Shown here piece by piece: positions 1 through 12,732 of a stretch of 64,000 nt of DNA. This stretch comes from Medicago truncatula (lineage: Eukaryota; Streptophyta; Magnoliopsida; Fabales; Fabaceae). Where the stretch lies: NCBI RefSeq assembly GCF_003473485.1, contig NC_053042.1, positions 47,579,762 to 47,643,761 on the forward strand, written 5' to 3'. Position 1 is the stretch's first letter. Each line of letters begins with the position of its first letter. The position numbers and the translations under genes are program-made. The notes below the pieces were generated by a model. The model was not told the origin of the DNA. It did no database searches and saw only the letters and a list, made by a program, of their open reading frames with translations.

Positions 1-11
1 CAATCAAATCT

Positions 12-230
12 TTATCTTTTGATTCTAAATTCAAATAGCTTTACTACACCAAGGCAAGCCTCTAGATTCAAGCACCATTGTGAGATGGTGTAATTGAGAT
101 TGTTTGCTTTAATTTTCAACCAACTCCAAGCTACAATTCTTACCTCATCCACTAAGATTTCCACCCTCACTTGACTGTTGTGAAAGGCTTTCCCATTTCT
201 CACTTCAGTGTCGCTATATACTCAGCCTTT
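12..230 (-). mobile_element. LINE (non-LTR retrotransposon) 3' coding remnant
   Basis: A minus-strand reading frame contains the pattern NSQVRVEILVDEV, then WSWLKIKANN, then SQWCLNLEACLG. This resembles the end of plant L1-type polyproteins, where a conserved tryptophan-rich segment and a W-C-x-x-P/E-x-x-C-L motif follow the zinc-binding domain. Only this end is visible because the window begins here. It is probably inert. The family assignment rests on pattern memory, not on a search. Confidence 0.5.
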
Positions 231-907
231 AGTCTGCAATCGATTATCTTAAAGAACTTAACTAAGCATTTATTCACAAGCTAGTCTAAAAAGAAATAAG
301 CTGGAAAAGCTTATAAACATTTGATATTATGGGAGTATGGGACAAATCAAAATAAACTCAAAAAAAATCTTAATATTTTCTTAATTAAAAAAACAACTCG
401 AGTTGTTCTCCCTTAATGCCCACACGTGTTGGGCTTCTTCTGAACAAGCTAGCATGCTTGTGACTCTTTTGATTGTTTCATTGAAAAATAAACATGCCCA
501 TGATTCTGTATTGCATCTAGTTCTACTCTTAATTAATCCCTAATCCCATAACTCAGTAATCTGTGATTTCTCGATTTACAACATCTTGAATCCACTATAT
601 AAATAAATTCAGAATAGCACAATAAACCTTTTGTTGCAATATCATTTAAAAATTAAAACTGTTTTTGTCAATTTCAATTTGACAGCGATACACCATATAT
701 GTAAGAACATTCTATCACTCAACATACGTCCTATGATCTCTATCTGTTAATGTGAGCAGTCATTATCTACAACTTAGTACTTACAGGTCCCAAGAAATTT
801 TCTAGAACTTTAAAACACGTACCAACCATAGTTAACAACAAAAACCAAACAGCAATACTCGTAGGTAAACAAGTCCTTGGTCATGTGCCTCATGAATCAT
901 GGATGAA
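231..907. other. AT-rich intergenic stretch
   Basis: No convincing coding frame, RNA gene or element ends were found. The part next to position 907 probably holds the 3' UTR of the minus-strand gene that ends at 908. Confidence 0.5.
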
Positions 908-2265
908 TTAGAGACCAAGCCTTTTCAGAAAACGTCTGGTCCTGTGCCTCATGCGGGAGAAAACAACAACTACACAAGCAACTATCAAAGGAGGGTAATC
1001 CACACCGGAAACATTCAATTTCTGAACCCATTCTGCAGTACTAATACCAATATCGCCATAAACTAACATTAGCATAATAGCTATCAATGCCACCCCAACC
1101 AAGATCCTGTACACCGGTTTAAGTAACGACTCCTGAAGCAAATCAAAATCATATTCAGGGTTTGTTTGGATTGGCTTATTTGAACATATCCGCTAGAATT
1201 AACACACTTTTTTTAAAGAATCCAAAGAAAAATATTTATGAACCAACTAAACTCGCACAAAGGCATGCTACAGATAGCCAAAGAAAGACAAGATATAAAG
1301 TATACATTACATTTTGAAAGATAACTTACAACAACACAAAAACAAAACTACCTTCAAATAACAAACAATGCCAGCCACCACAAACTAGAACAAAAAACAA
1401 AGTCCAATCGTTAAACAAAGTCTACTGGCATAAGCACTTATGAGATTATTTGAGGGAACTTATCAAACCAACTTATGACACGTGCACAAGTTGTTTTGAG
1501 CTATGAAGCAAGGACACGAACATGGACACCGCACATTGACACAGCACTGACATGACACCAATAATGATTTGAGAAAATAACATAATTCAATGTAATCACG
1601 TGTGACGGTGTTGGTGTGAGACACGTCTTCAAATTGAAGTGTCAGTGCTACAAAGGCTTTGAGCTTATTTCATAAGTTATCTTAGATTGCTTACAAAAGT
1701 GTTATAGCTCATACAAAATAATTTAACTTGATTTTATCTTATATTCTTATGCAAAAGAAATAGCTTATTCATATGAGCTTGTACGATGAATGATTATGCT
1801 ATAAGCTACAAATTAACCTCATTACATTACAATTAAGTTAACGCACCACTACCACATTTTATTTCACGTCATTTTTCTTAATTAATCATAATTAGACAAA
1901 AATGTACACGTGTGTTAATTAAAGAATTGAAATTGAAGAAACAGCACTACCTTGGGTTCACCGTCGATGTATAGAACGGCGGCGTTCCGGTAAGACAAGA
2001 CGGAATATCCGGTTTTAGGGTTGAATCGAATGGGGACGGCGCGGCCAGAACGAGGGTTGAAAGCGAAAATGGATTTGAGGGAGTATTTGTGGAGGATCTC
2101 ACGAACCTCTAACCGATTCTGTTCGCATCCACCAAGCTCTGATTCGAACACTGCAATGGGTCCTTCGCCTTGCCTGAATAGATGTATCTCCACCTTCTTC
2201 GCCGATTCTGATTGCTTCCTTTCGCTTTCTCGTTCTCCCAGTAACGCTTCCTTTTTTTCCTCCAT
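908..2265 (-). CDS. Small plant-specific protein with one membrane-type stretch, two exons
   Basis: The gene can be read as exon 1 (2265-1951, 105 codons) and exon 2 (1132-908), joined in phase 0 across an intron with an AAG|GTAGTG donor and a TTCAG acceptor. The ATG at 2265 gives MEEKKEALLGER. The 179-residue product has a charged, soluble N-terminal part of about 105 residues (VEIHLFRQGEGP, FNPRSGRAVPIRFNP, YRNAAVLYIDGEPK). A hydrophobic segment near residues 114-130 (YRILVGVALIAIMLMLVYG) and a basic tail ending RRFLKRLGL follow. It resembles a conserved plant family of unknown function, but I cannot name it. The intron carries nested MITE sequences, and a LINE sits directly 5' of the start. 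The longer frame upstream of this ATG runs through LINE sequence and is not part of the gene. Confidence 0.75.
1426..1810. repeat. CTTAT-type MITE, interrupted by a second MITE
   Basis: Sequence rich in AAGC/CTTAT words (gcataagcacttatgag on the left, tgagcttatttcataagttat on the right) matches other copies at about 13203, 40929 and 49348. It lies in the intron of the minus-strand gene. It is split at 1503-1657 by another small element. The outer ends are approximate. Confidence 0.5.
1503..1657. mobile_element. Small GACAC-type MITE with 8-bp target duplication
   Basis: The 155-bp element begins atgaagcaaggacac and ends gtgtcagtgctacaaaggc, giving imperfect terminal inverted repeats. It is flanked by the direct repeat TTTGAGCT at 1495-1502 and 1658-1665. 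An 8-bp duplication fits a hAT-type mechanism. It is inserted inside the CTTAT-type repeat, so it is the younger of the two. Related copies lie in introns at about 25940-26160 and 35585-35735. Confidence 0.7.
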
Positions 2266-2384
2266 TTCTTTACTCTGCTTGGTGTTTCCGTTATTCAATT
2301 TTTTTATCTTGTATCTCTCGTCACAAAAAATTATGTATATTTGTACTTTATTTTTTAAATAATTGTATATTGGTATTATTATCT

Positions 2385-4379
2385 GGATTTTTACTTTGTG
2401 GCGGAAATGGATTAAAGAATGTGTTGGTACGGCGTCCGCTTCAGTTCTAGGTAATGGCAGCCCCACGTCGGAGTTTAGTTTGAAGAGAGGGTTACAACAA
2501 AGGGATCCGTTATCTCCTTTCTTGTTTCTTATTAGAGCGGAAGGCCTTAATGTGATGATGCAAGCTTTAGTTGATTCTAATTTATTCACTGGTTATAAAA
2601 TTGGAACGCAGCGAGGATTATATATTTCTCATTTACAGTTTATTGATGATTCTTTGTTGTTGGGGGAGAAGAGTTGGGCTAATGTTCGCGCCCTACGGGC
2701 GGTGTTGTTGCTTTTTGAAAGTGCATCGGGTCTTAAGGTGAATTTTCATAAAAGTGTGTTGACCGGTGTTAATATAGGTGTGTCCTGGTTAGCAGAGGCG
2801 GCATCGTCCTTGCATTGTAAAGTGGGAAAAGTCCCTTTTGTGTATCTGGGTTTGTTGGTTGGTGGAGATGTTAGGCGGTTGTGCTTTTGGGATCCTGTTG
2901 TGTCTCGCATTGCAAATAGATTGTCCAGGTGGAAGAGTAGGTTCCTTTCTTTTGGTGGTCGTCTGATTCTCATAATGTTTGTCTTGTCTTCACTGCCTGT
3001 ATATGCCCTTTCCTTCTTCAGAGCTCCCGCATGTATAATCTCTTCTATTTAATCTTTATTTAATAATTATTTTTTTGGGGGGAGTGAGGACCATCGCAAA
3101 ATTTCATGGGTAAATTGGAACTTGGTTTGTACTCGTAAGGAGGAGGGTGGTTTGGGGGTGAGGAAGATGATATAATTTAATTTAGCACTGTTGGGTAAGT
3201 GGTGTTGGAGGATGTTAGTTGATAGAGATGGTTTGTGGTATTGGACGTTACCCGGTACGATCAAGAGGGTGGTATGTTGAGGGATTGGGGGCGCAGGTGT
3301 TTCCATAGGTGGCGTGAGGTTATGCGTATTCGTGATGGAGGGAGTGGTGTCGGTGGGGGGGTGGTTTAGAGAGAATATTTCTAAGAAGATGGGGGATGGT
3401 ATGAATACTTTGTTTTGGACTGATTCTTGGGTAGGTGGAGTCCCATTGGCGATTCGGTTTAGACGCCTATATGATTAAGTGTTAATAAAAATTGTCTAGT
3501 GGGGGAAATGTTTGCATTCGGGGTGGAGGAGGGTGGGGAGGCTTGGCAGTGGCGTAGGCGGTTGTGGGATTGGGAGGAGGAGCTAGTTCGGGAGTATCAG
3601 CTATTGTTGATGGATCGATGTTGTTTTAAATGTTTCGATTGCTGACTGATGGATTTGACACCTTGATAATATTGGTGGCTATTCTGTCTGTAGTGTTTAT
3701 TTTATGCTTACTGCAGATGACAGTCAGGTTGTATAGGCAGGCTCGAAACTCATTTGGCACAGACAGGTGCCGACAAAGGTGTCTATAATGGCGTCACCGT
3801 AACAGGTTGCCTACCAAATCAAATTTACTGGCTCGCAAGATCATTTCTCTTGAGGCTCAAAGGTGTGTGACTAGGTGCGGTGAAGTGGAAACGGTGCAAC
3901 ATTTGCTTGTTTCTTGCGCTGTTTTAGTAAGTTGTGGTCTCTTGTCCGTCAGTGGATAGGGATCTACGGGGTTGATCCGCTTGACGTTAACTAGCATTTT
4001 ATCCAGTTTATTTTTTTGTCAGGTGGATCGACAAAAAGAAGATCTTTTATGCAACTTGTATGGTTGTTATGTGTTTGGGTTATATGGTGAGAACGTAACA
4101 GCAGGTTATTCCAAAATAAAATGTCTAATATGCACCGGCTAGTTGATAAAATTAAAATTCATTCATATTGGTGGATGAAGGCTGCTAATGTTGCTCATGT
4201 CTTAGGAGTTCATAATTGGCTTGCAGGGCCGCTGGATTGTTTGGGCGCTAGTTAGCTTTGTTGTTTCAGTGTTTTGTTTGTAAAACTGTGGTTGCATTTT
4301 GTTGGCACACCTTGTGCTCACAATGTTAACTTGTTATTGTTGGTATATATAATTCATTTCTGCTTCTTCAAAAAAAAAC
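2385..4379 (+). mobile_element. Decayed 5'-truncated LINE with reverse transcriptase remnant
   Basis: A frame from about 2390 to 3052 holds reverse transcriptase sequence: LKRGLQQRDPLSPFLF, then HLQFIDDSLLL (the FADD catalytic box with isoleucine), then VPFVYLGLLVGGD and RWKSRFLSFGGRL. Downstream to about 4260 the reading breaks repeatedly. Fragments of the C-terminal zinc-binding domain (WHRQVPTKV, CGEVETVQHLLVSC) and the final GVHNWLAGPLDCLG remain. It ends in a short A-run at about 4371-4378. The endonuclease and N-terminal region are missing. It lies immediately upstream of the minus-strand gene start at 2265. I found no clear target duplication. Confidence 0.8.
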
Positions 4380-4586
4380 TTTTATATATTTTCTCTCATA
4401 GTTTAACCATGAAACTTGTTAATGGCTGAAGACAAAGAGATAAAATCCTCATATAAATATAACTTCTTAAAACATAAAATGAATCCTTATATAAGTGATG
4501 ATAATTAAGTACCATTTTTTCTTTTTCTGACGGTGGTTCTTAACATGACCAAGTCCTATTAGATAAAAGAGAAATAACAATTGGTA

Positions 4587-5336
4587 AGCGTTTGTGGATT
4601 GAATTGGTTTGGTTTTAGGAGGAAAAATCATCTGATCCAATCTATTTGGTTTTCTTATTTGTTCATCCAATCAGTTTGGTTTTAAAATCAAATCCGATCC
4701 AAAAGTTTTCGGTTTGGATTGAATTGGTTTTCGGTTTTCACAGTTGTTTATTTTTTATTTTCTTTTAAGAAAATATATTATTTTATGACATTTAATAAAA
4801 AATAAGATTAGGAAAAGATGAATAAGTAGAAAATAAAAGCAACATAGAGCAAATAAAATAGTAAATTAAAGAAAATAGTTCGTAAATTAATAATATTTCT
4901 TAAAAGAATGAAAAAAAATCAGCACAATTTTTTTTTTTGAACAAGCCAAAATGAGATATATATCAACAACAAAAAGTCTTGCTCCCTAACACAAGGAGTG
5001 CTTAAAGAGGCAAAACAAAGTTACAACAATACAACAACTTGTCTGAAACAAAGATTTAAACATGAGAACGATTAAAGAGAAAGTTTAGATAATAGTTATA
5101 AAATTGTAAATTAATGAAACATGTATAAAAAATTCATATAATAATATATATACAAGTATAAATATTTCGGTTTAGATTGGATTGGATTGATTTATACTAA
5201 GGGAACCGAAAACCAATCCAATCCATTTAAAATTGCGGTTCTTTTTTTGGTTTTCAGTTTTTGGTTTGGTTTGATTTTTGATTTTTCGGTTAGTTACTAT
5301 GGTTTGTATTGGATTGGATTGGACATGAACACTCCT
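4587..5336. mobile_element. hAT-like non-autonomous element with GGATTGGATT subterminal repeats
   Basis: Both ends are packed with variants of TTTGGATTGGATTGG and CGGTTTTCGG. The right end, read inward, is aggagtgttcatgtccaatcc, and the left end is agcgtttgtggattgaattgg. Flanks AATTGGTA (4579-4586) and AATTGATA (5337-5344) form an 8-bp direct repeat with one mismatch. This layout is known for hAT-derived MITEs in dicots. No transposase is present. The middle (about 4929-5050) looks like an additional insertion. Confidence 0.55.
4929..5050 (-). repeat. Retroelement 3' fragment nested in the hAT-like element
   Basis: A T-run at about 4929-4938 is followed by gaacaagccaaaatgagata and cttgctccctaacacaagg. 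Read on the minus strand, this is a short 3' segment ending in poly(A), the form expected of a truncated LINE or SINE insertion. Right boundary uncertain. Confidence 0.35.
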
Positions 5337-5344
5337 AATTGATA

Positions 5345-6266
5345 CTACACTCAAAACAACACTCATTTACTGAGTTTTTTTTTACTAGATATCCTCTGCG
5401 TGTAACTACAAATATTAAACCTTTGAGTCGAGTAAAACTTTAATAAACGACAAAACTTTTTCTTAATAGATTTAACAATGGTGCATTTTAAAGATTGAAT
5501 TCAAACTCGGACCTTTGTTAAATTGCCTTGAGTTGAAATACATTAACAAAACATTCATTTTAAGTAATTATATAGTGGCATACATCCGTCCAATTTATGA
5601 TTTTTATAATAAATTATAGATAGTATATCTGACTATTCTCATTTTAAAATAAAAAACAAAAAATGACTTTTTAGGTACATCAAATAATTAATGTATCGGT
5701 CACATTTATGGATTAGATGCATTAATTATTAGATGTATCTATCCGGGGGTATATAAGAAAAATTAAATTTAAAAAATTGATCAGTAATAAACAACTATTT
5801 CACGATGCAATGTCACCTTTTAATAATTTGATTTCGAGAAAAACAATGTGAAAATCCAACTTTTTTGATCGGTTGGAGGAACAAATTCATTCAAAAAACG
5901 AACCAAACTAACACTCCCAGTTTTATATGGACCATATAAACTAACTCACTGTTATCTCTCCTTTTTTAGCTATAAATTTACTTTGATCTCTCTATTACTG
6001 TTATGTTATCTCTTTGTTTATGTCGGTAATCCATTATACATACATAGGTAGCTGGAGAAACAATTATTATTAATTTAGATTTTATGAATGAAAACGATTG
6101 AAGGAATAATAATTGCGACCCTTTTCCTTTTTCCCTTTTGAGTTCGAAGTTGACATTCACCCAATACAATACAGAATCATCATCGATCAAAAGCTAAAAG
6201 CAGAACGAACCTCTCAACGCTAAACTATTCATCAACCAATTAAGCTCAATTCCACCGTAACCAGCT
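5345..6266. other. Intergenic region upstream of Rab7
   Basis: AT-rich, with no gene seen. It should contain the promoter and 5' UTR of the Rab7 gene. The motif atataaac at about 5934 is a possible TATA element, but I cannot fix the transcription start. Confidence 0.4.
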
Positions 6267-9200
6267 ATGTCATTGCGCAGACGAACCTTGCTCAAGGTCA
6301 TTGTTCTCGGTGATAGCGGGTACGTTCCTTTTTCCCTCCTTTCTCTGCAGTACCGTTTTTTCCATTCAAATCATGCTTTTTCCTTCATTTTCATTGCCAG
6401 GGTTGGAAAAACCTCCTTGATGAATCAGTATCCTTGTTCCTCGGTTTCCTCGTAATTTCATGCTTAATCTTTATGGGTTTTCATTTCTTTGAAACACATC
6501 TCATAAAGTTTTGATTTTTAACTCCTTTGGTAATTTTTTTATTTTTTGTTTAGTTACTAATTATTGTTAATTAATGTTTAAGTGATAATATTAGTTAGTT
6601 TGGATCTACCTTAATCAAATTATGCTGTTTTTATTATGGTAACTTATGTAGAAAGTTTTGACTTTTTTTGGGTTCAAGCACCTGATTTGACTTTTTAAGG
6701 TTGTGTTTGAGGTCAATTTTTATAGTTATTATTTCCTTATTGGGATTTAGCCTTTTGTGGACCCTTAACTAAATTAGATATGTGCACAACAAGTTTAGTC
6801 AACAATATAAGGCAACAATTGGAGCTGATTTTGTCACTAAAGAACTTCAAATTGACGACAGACTCGTCACTCTACAAGTGGGTTTCTTATTTCAATGCTA
6901 TTTCTGCATGCTTTTGTTTTTTCTGTTCTTGGAATGTTGTGAAAAGTTTGTTTATTTAAGTGGGATTGTATGATATGGTTGGTAGATATGGGATACTGCT
7001 GGACAAGAGAGATTCCAAAGTCTTGGAGTTGCGTTTTATAGAGGGGCGGATTGCTGTGTTCTTGCGTATGATGTGAATGTCATGAGGTCGTTTGATTCAC
7101 TTGATACCTGGCACGAGGAGTTTCTCAAACAGGTTATTCTTGTCTTCCTTATAAACAACACTTTTGTTGAATTCTGCGGTTTAGGTGATAGTTTGCATGT
7201 TTTGTCCTGTTATTAATTTTTTCTCGATATTTTATAGTTTATGGTTATGAGATTTCTCGATATTTTATATTTTATGGTTATGAGAAAATGTTAGTTTACC
7301 ACGCTTAATTTGATCATTATGCCAATAGACATTACAATGAATGTAGCTGGTATTCTAGCTTACAAAAAGGCAGAATCTTGGCATCAGCAAATGAAAATAA
7401 AAACATGCTCTTTTTAGGATTGTTTATATAAGAATAGGTCTATGTTAGTTGAGCGAATTAGAGTTATTAGTTTGTCAAGTGTTGATTAGTTGAGACGTAG
7501 TTGAGACTTGAGAAGGACGCAATGTGATAATTAGAGAAAAAATACATGTTACCTATAAATAAGTCAGATTGTGAAGGAGGGTATCTAATCAACGGATAAA
7601 GATTTGGGCCATTTGAGCATTGGCAGATGTAGACCCTCAAACATCAGCAGTGTTCTATCTTTTAAATTGGGGTTTATTCCTGTCTGTTTCTAAAAAAAAT
7701 ACCGGTTTGTATCCTTATATTTGACTTCCATTCTTTCATCTTTTTATAACCTTGTGATAATGCTCCATCTCTTACTGATCAGATTGTTTTCTAGTGTGCA
7801 CTTATAATACGTACAATACATATATTGATTAGCCTTCCAACTTACCGGACTTGTCTCACTTTTATATAAAACCTACCAATATTAGACTTTGGTAGATAAG
7901 CTTTTGGGTTAAGATTTATGTTCTTCTTGTGACACAGGCAAACCCTCCTGATACTAGGGCATTTCCATTTATATTGCTTGGAAACAAGATTGATATTGAT
8001 GGCGGGAATAGTCGAGTGGTAAGCACATATTACCTCACTTTTAAGTTTCCTTATTTTATATCCATAAATGTCTAATTATCTTTTGTGCAGGTTTCCGAGA
8101 AGAAAGCAAATGACTGGTGTGCTTCAAAAGGGAATATTCCCTACTTTGAGACATCTGCAAAAGAGGATTACAATGTTGATGCTGCATTCCTGTGTATTGC
8201 CAAGACTGCCCTGGCCAATGAGCGTGAACAGGACATGTAAGTTTTCATGCCCATATACATTATGATATGAATTGAAGTTATGGTACTATATACATCAAGT
8301 GAGATGAAGAAATAATACTATTATTATGAATTTACTAATTATAATGTTATTGGAATATGTGCATTACATTTAATCTTCAACTTTGTAATGAATTGAATGC
8401 ACAAAATTTTAGAGAATATTTCTTCTTTTGGGTTTCTTAACATGTGCCCTAAGGGCACAAGTTAGCACTACCCATGTTTTTATTGTAATTGTATTAACCA
8501 TTGTATGAATCTTTAATTTGTTAAATATTTGTACCATCCTGTTGTAAATTCAGAGAAGAAATATAAAAATAAGTTTGTTATTATTCTTTGGAAAATACCA
8601 AGGAAAACAAATATAACTTGAATAGTGCTCCTTAGGGAACATCCCTGTACAGCACACTAGCTGAAAACACTCAATGAAAAACTAACTTCTTTCCTCACTC
8701 CCCGTACAAAATATCCTCGTGACATGGTCTCCACTTGCTCATAACTACATCCCTAATCCCTATAACTGACTTTCCACCATGCTTCAGTTTTATGCATTGC
8801 AGGGCACAATGCTTCAGTTTTTTCTCCAAGTTTTTGACTTAATGTAAAATAATTATTTCTTTCATTTTTACAGTATTTGAATATTAGGCAATGCACCAAG
8901 TATTTTGGAGGTATCAATAAGAGTTGTGTATAGTAAATTTCTCTTATTCAGCTTCTTACACATGTAAGATTCTTGGTGGTACTTTCTTGTCCATATCATC
9001 TTCAAAGGCACTGAAGATCGCTACTGCCCCTAAAGTATCTGGAAATGCTTAAATTTTTTATTTGTTTTATGATCATCATCATATAGAGTCACTGTCTGCA
9101 TCGTATGAAGAAATTCCTTAACATGTACCTATCCTATCTTCCAAACATTAATGCTTTGTACTAGTTTGCTAATTTTCATGATAAAATCGTAAGACCTTGA

Positions 9201-10608
9201 TATTCCTAAACCTGCACCCATCTTCCAAACATTAATGGATTTTTCAAGTCATTGCTTACTACTCATGACAAACACAAGACAACATCTTAAAGTCACTGAT
9301 ATGTCCACTCCATAGAGATTTACAAGATCATATCTGACCTTATTTCATAAAAAGTAAGACCTGACTCTTATCCATTTTCTTAAAATCATATTCACAATCT
9401 AACAAGAACTTGATTAGCCACACCTATATTGACAAATCATATTTCCATCTAATTTATCCTCTTTTAGAATCTTCACAAGAATCACAACTCATTCTTCATC
9501 GTTTACAACTGGTTTTGAGTCGCTACCATTGCACATTGTTTCTACTATGTCCATCATCATTGTTTTAATAAATTGGACCCCCAAATATATAGACTTCTTC
9601 GATCATATCTCTAATTGATGTGGAATCTCAACACACCCTTTCATGTCGAAAACTGGATCACTAGAACGTGATCAAACGCAGGTAGCCCAATCACAACACA
9701 TATGTCTAGGACTAAACATCTCGAGTGTGGACAAATTCATGTGACCATATGACAGATCTAGGATAAGTTCCAATACTATCTTAGAATTCTGGCTAGGTCT
9801 TGCTCAGCCCGTAGCTCAAGATGTGAGGGTTGCCCAAGCCTTATGTTAGAATCAGATTACGTAGTATGCAGGAAGAGAATAGATATGAATATTGCAGTAT
9901 CAATTGAAAGTCTGCGGTATTGTGGGATCTCAGCAATATGCAATAGAAGTTGTATCTTGATAATTTTTTTAGCAGTAGTAGAATTCTTCTAGAAGATAAT
10001 TTGATTCAGATGATGGTCAGTCTTCTAGTTTTCATTCCCATAAAATAGGTTAAGTGCCTCAAAGTTAACGCGGTTACGCGGGACTTGGGGTGGCTTGAAA
10101 TATGCACTGAAAGACATTGATCTTTCAATGATATTGCTAATTTTGATGCATTTAACCCATTTTTATCTGACTTAAACTACTATAGAGAAATCCAATCATC
10201 TTTAAAAAATCCTATTTGAAAGGTATCTGCATCTAAATAGAAAGGAATTGTAAGGAAAGCTGCTATTTACAAACATCAATGGTGAAGGAGTTCTCTAAAC
10301 TGGCTGTCGACATTTAAGAACAAATTGAGGAGATTCTGAATAAAATAGGTTTAGAAGGAGATATTCATTATGACACTATTTTCACTCTTACAACTTGTAT
10401 ATGTATTTACTAAAATTTTCTTCCTCTGGGGGGGAACTCAAGTCTTAGTATATGCATCCTTCTAAATTTTCTGATTGAGTTGTGTGTAGATTGCTGCTTT
10501 TCTGATTTCTGAAAGCATTATTTCGATTTGAATTGCAGATATTTTCAAGGAATTCCTGAGGCTGTTCCAGAGAGTGAGCAAAGTGGTGGTGGTGGATGTG
10601 CATGCTGA
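6267..10608 (+). CDS. Rab7-type small GTPase (RABG3), seven exons
   Basis: Exons: 6267-6319, 6401-6427, 6778-6877, 6986-7132, 7938-8018, 8091-8236 and 10539-10608. All introns are GT-AG, and the 624 nt give 207 residues, the usual Rab7 length. The P-loop GDSGVGKT is at residues 15-22, switch I threonine T40 in [16 protein letters not shown] at 62-68, NKID at 125-128 and SAK at 158-160. The C-terminus CAC is the double-geranylgeranylation signal. Rab7 proteins, cycling between GTP and GDP forms, control late endosome/prevacuole to vacuole transport and vacuole fusion. Exon 2 has only 27 nt, and codon Q27 is split as CA|A. The last intron (2.3 kb) carries repeat-like sequence. No inactivating change is seen. 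The exact paralogue within the RABG3 group cannot be assigned from this window. Confidence 0.96.
9600..9865. repeat. Probable dispersed repeat in the last Rab7 intron
   Basis: The stretch starting ttgatgtggaatctcaacac and ending with gcccgtagctcaagatgtgagggttgcccaa resembles a repeat common in plant introns and 3' regions (gatgtgggactctcaacaca type). The assignment is from memory and the ends are not defined. Confidence 0.35.
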
Positions 10609-12732
10609 TATGGAAGTACTAAATAATTGCAGGCACTCCCTTCAATGCTGTGTTTCAAATTCTTCAAATTCTTTTTGGTCATATAGTGTACTACGCTGTA
10701 TGCCATGATTGTGTGGGTAAATTGTGTACCTCGATGTTCCCTTTTTGATAGTACTATTGTTTTGGGAAGGATGAGCTTGAGAATGTTGCACACTTGGGGA
10801 AAACATATTCCATTGATTTACCACGAATTAGATAGGCTTGAAGTGATTTTTGTTTTCTTTGGTGTTCAAATTGAGATGTGGCATGAAATGTTAATATTCT
10901 GTTTGAATGATGTACTCAGCAGACATTAATTTGTGCGGTGCTTCACATAGTTGAATAGTTTTGTTTTGTTTGCAAGTAAACTATAATATTTGAACTCTTA
11001 ATGTTACAGGTAAGGTTGGACTGGTTGGTATATGATTCCAATTTCTTTGATGAACATATTTTGACTTGTGTGAGTTAGCCTTCTATTACCATTAATAAAT
11101 TAGGTAGAGAATGTCACATTCAATATTGAGTGATAAAAAGCCAACTTGGATTGGTTCAATCAATTCAAGATATTGGATAAGATCCTCCTGCACGTGATTC
11201 ATTTCGTACTTTATAGAATTAGAAACATTAATAATTTCCTTTGTAAAAAAGGGCAATTGACCTTTTATTTCCAAAAGGACAAAACTTAAGTCCATTTCAT
11301 TAAGTGCATATTTCGATTGATTCTCCACATTAAAATCACTATTTTTAGTTATAACAAACTTCAAAAAAATTGTAGATTTGAGAAATCATCGGTAGTTATA
11401 ACTGATACGGAAAAACACCTATAAAATGCAATTTTGTCCTTTTCAAAAATGATATAAATACTTTTTGTGTGAATAGAAATACGTGTGAGCATGGATTCCC
11501 CATTTGTTCTGAATGTTTAGCCATTAAGTTACTTGATAAAAAAATATCATTAATTATAGTTCAGAAAATTACTCTCTTATTAATTTTTCTAACAGTTATA
11601 AATTAATTATGTTTTTAAATTTGTATATTATTTGTTAAAATGACTTATATTGTAGGATAAAGTTAAATCTTTTAGATATATGATGAGACTAACTGATATA
11701 TAAATTATCGTAAAAAAAAAAATTAATACATACAACGTAATTGAAAGTTATCTCCTTTTCAAGAAGAGTGATGTTTTGACACACAAATTTTATATCAAAT
11801 TTCGATAACAAGTTAAATGATTAATCATGTTGAATATATATATGTCCAATGATTATTAACAGTCATTTATTTTAACTATAAATTAGAAAATGGTGGATAG
11901 TGACATTAAAAAATGTGGTTAATTGTTCTAAAAAAAAAAATGTGGTTAATTGTCTTCGCAAAATAGTTAACAAGCTGCAATGCTTTGTTATATGTAGTAC
12001 TCCTCCGTTTCTTTTTAAGTGTCATTTTTGGAGAAATTTTTTGTTCTTATTTAACTGTCACTTTCAAAGTTCAATGAAACATTAAATGTTGTTTTACAAA
12101 TATTATCTTTAGTTATTTATTGCGGAGAGAGAAATATATGAAATGCGATGTTAAATGAATAAGGTCATTATAGTAAAAGTATAACTTATTACATCAAAAG
12201 TAGTGATTGTCTTGGTTTGTGTAAAATGTCAAAATGTGACAATTAATTAACAACGTAATTATCAACTAAAATGCGTTAATCACATATTTAATTTGTGATA
12301 GCCACCTAATTTATTGTCGAATTTGATTTCAATTTTGTGTAATGAAAAAATATCAAATTACAAATTATTTTTTTTTGGTTCAAATCAAATTACAATTTTT
12401 ACTTACAAGCTTAACTAAGTTAGCCATGTCTATAAAATCTATTGGGTTGTCATAAGTGAGGTTAAGCAAGTATTAATCAAAATGTATGATTAAGAAAATG
12501 GTTTTTTGTTTTTTTGGTCTGAAAATTGTGTTTTTGAATATAAAAAAAAATGATAAAAATTTGAGAAATGAATACGAGTGAGTTGATTCATAATTTGAAA
12601 GTGACGCAACTTTGATTTTTCTTGTAAGCGACGTGGTTCTCTAGCGTCCCCATGATTATCGATTAATTTCTCAAACACACCATTCTTCTTCTTCGCCATA
12701 GCTATTGCAAAACTCTCTATCTCCAACAATCA
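10609..12732. other. Rab7 3' UTR and AT-rich intergenic region
   Basis: The first few hundred bases should be Rab7 3' UTR. The rest is AT-rich with no convincing gene. The direct repeat aaaatgtggttaattgt occurs twice around 11908-11953, separated by an A-run. Confidence 0.45.

Noticed and set aside
2266-2589. Long N-terminal extension of the minus-strand gene frame
   Set aside because: The upstream part is the antisense of LINE reverse transcriptase sequence and then AT-rich leader. The ATG at 2265 gives a conserved-looking start.
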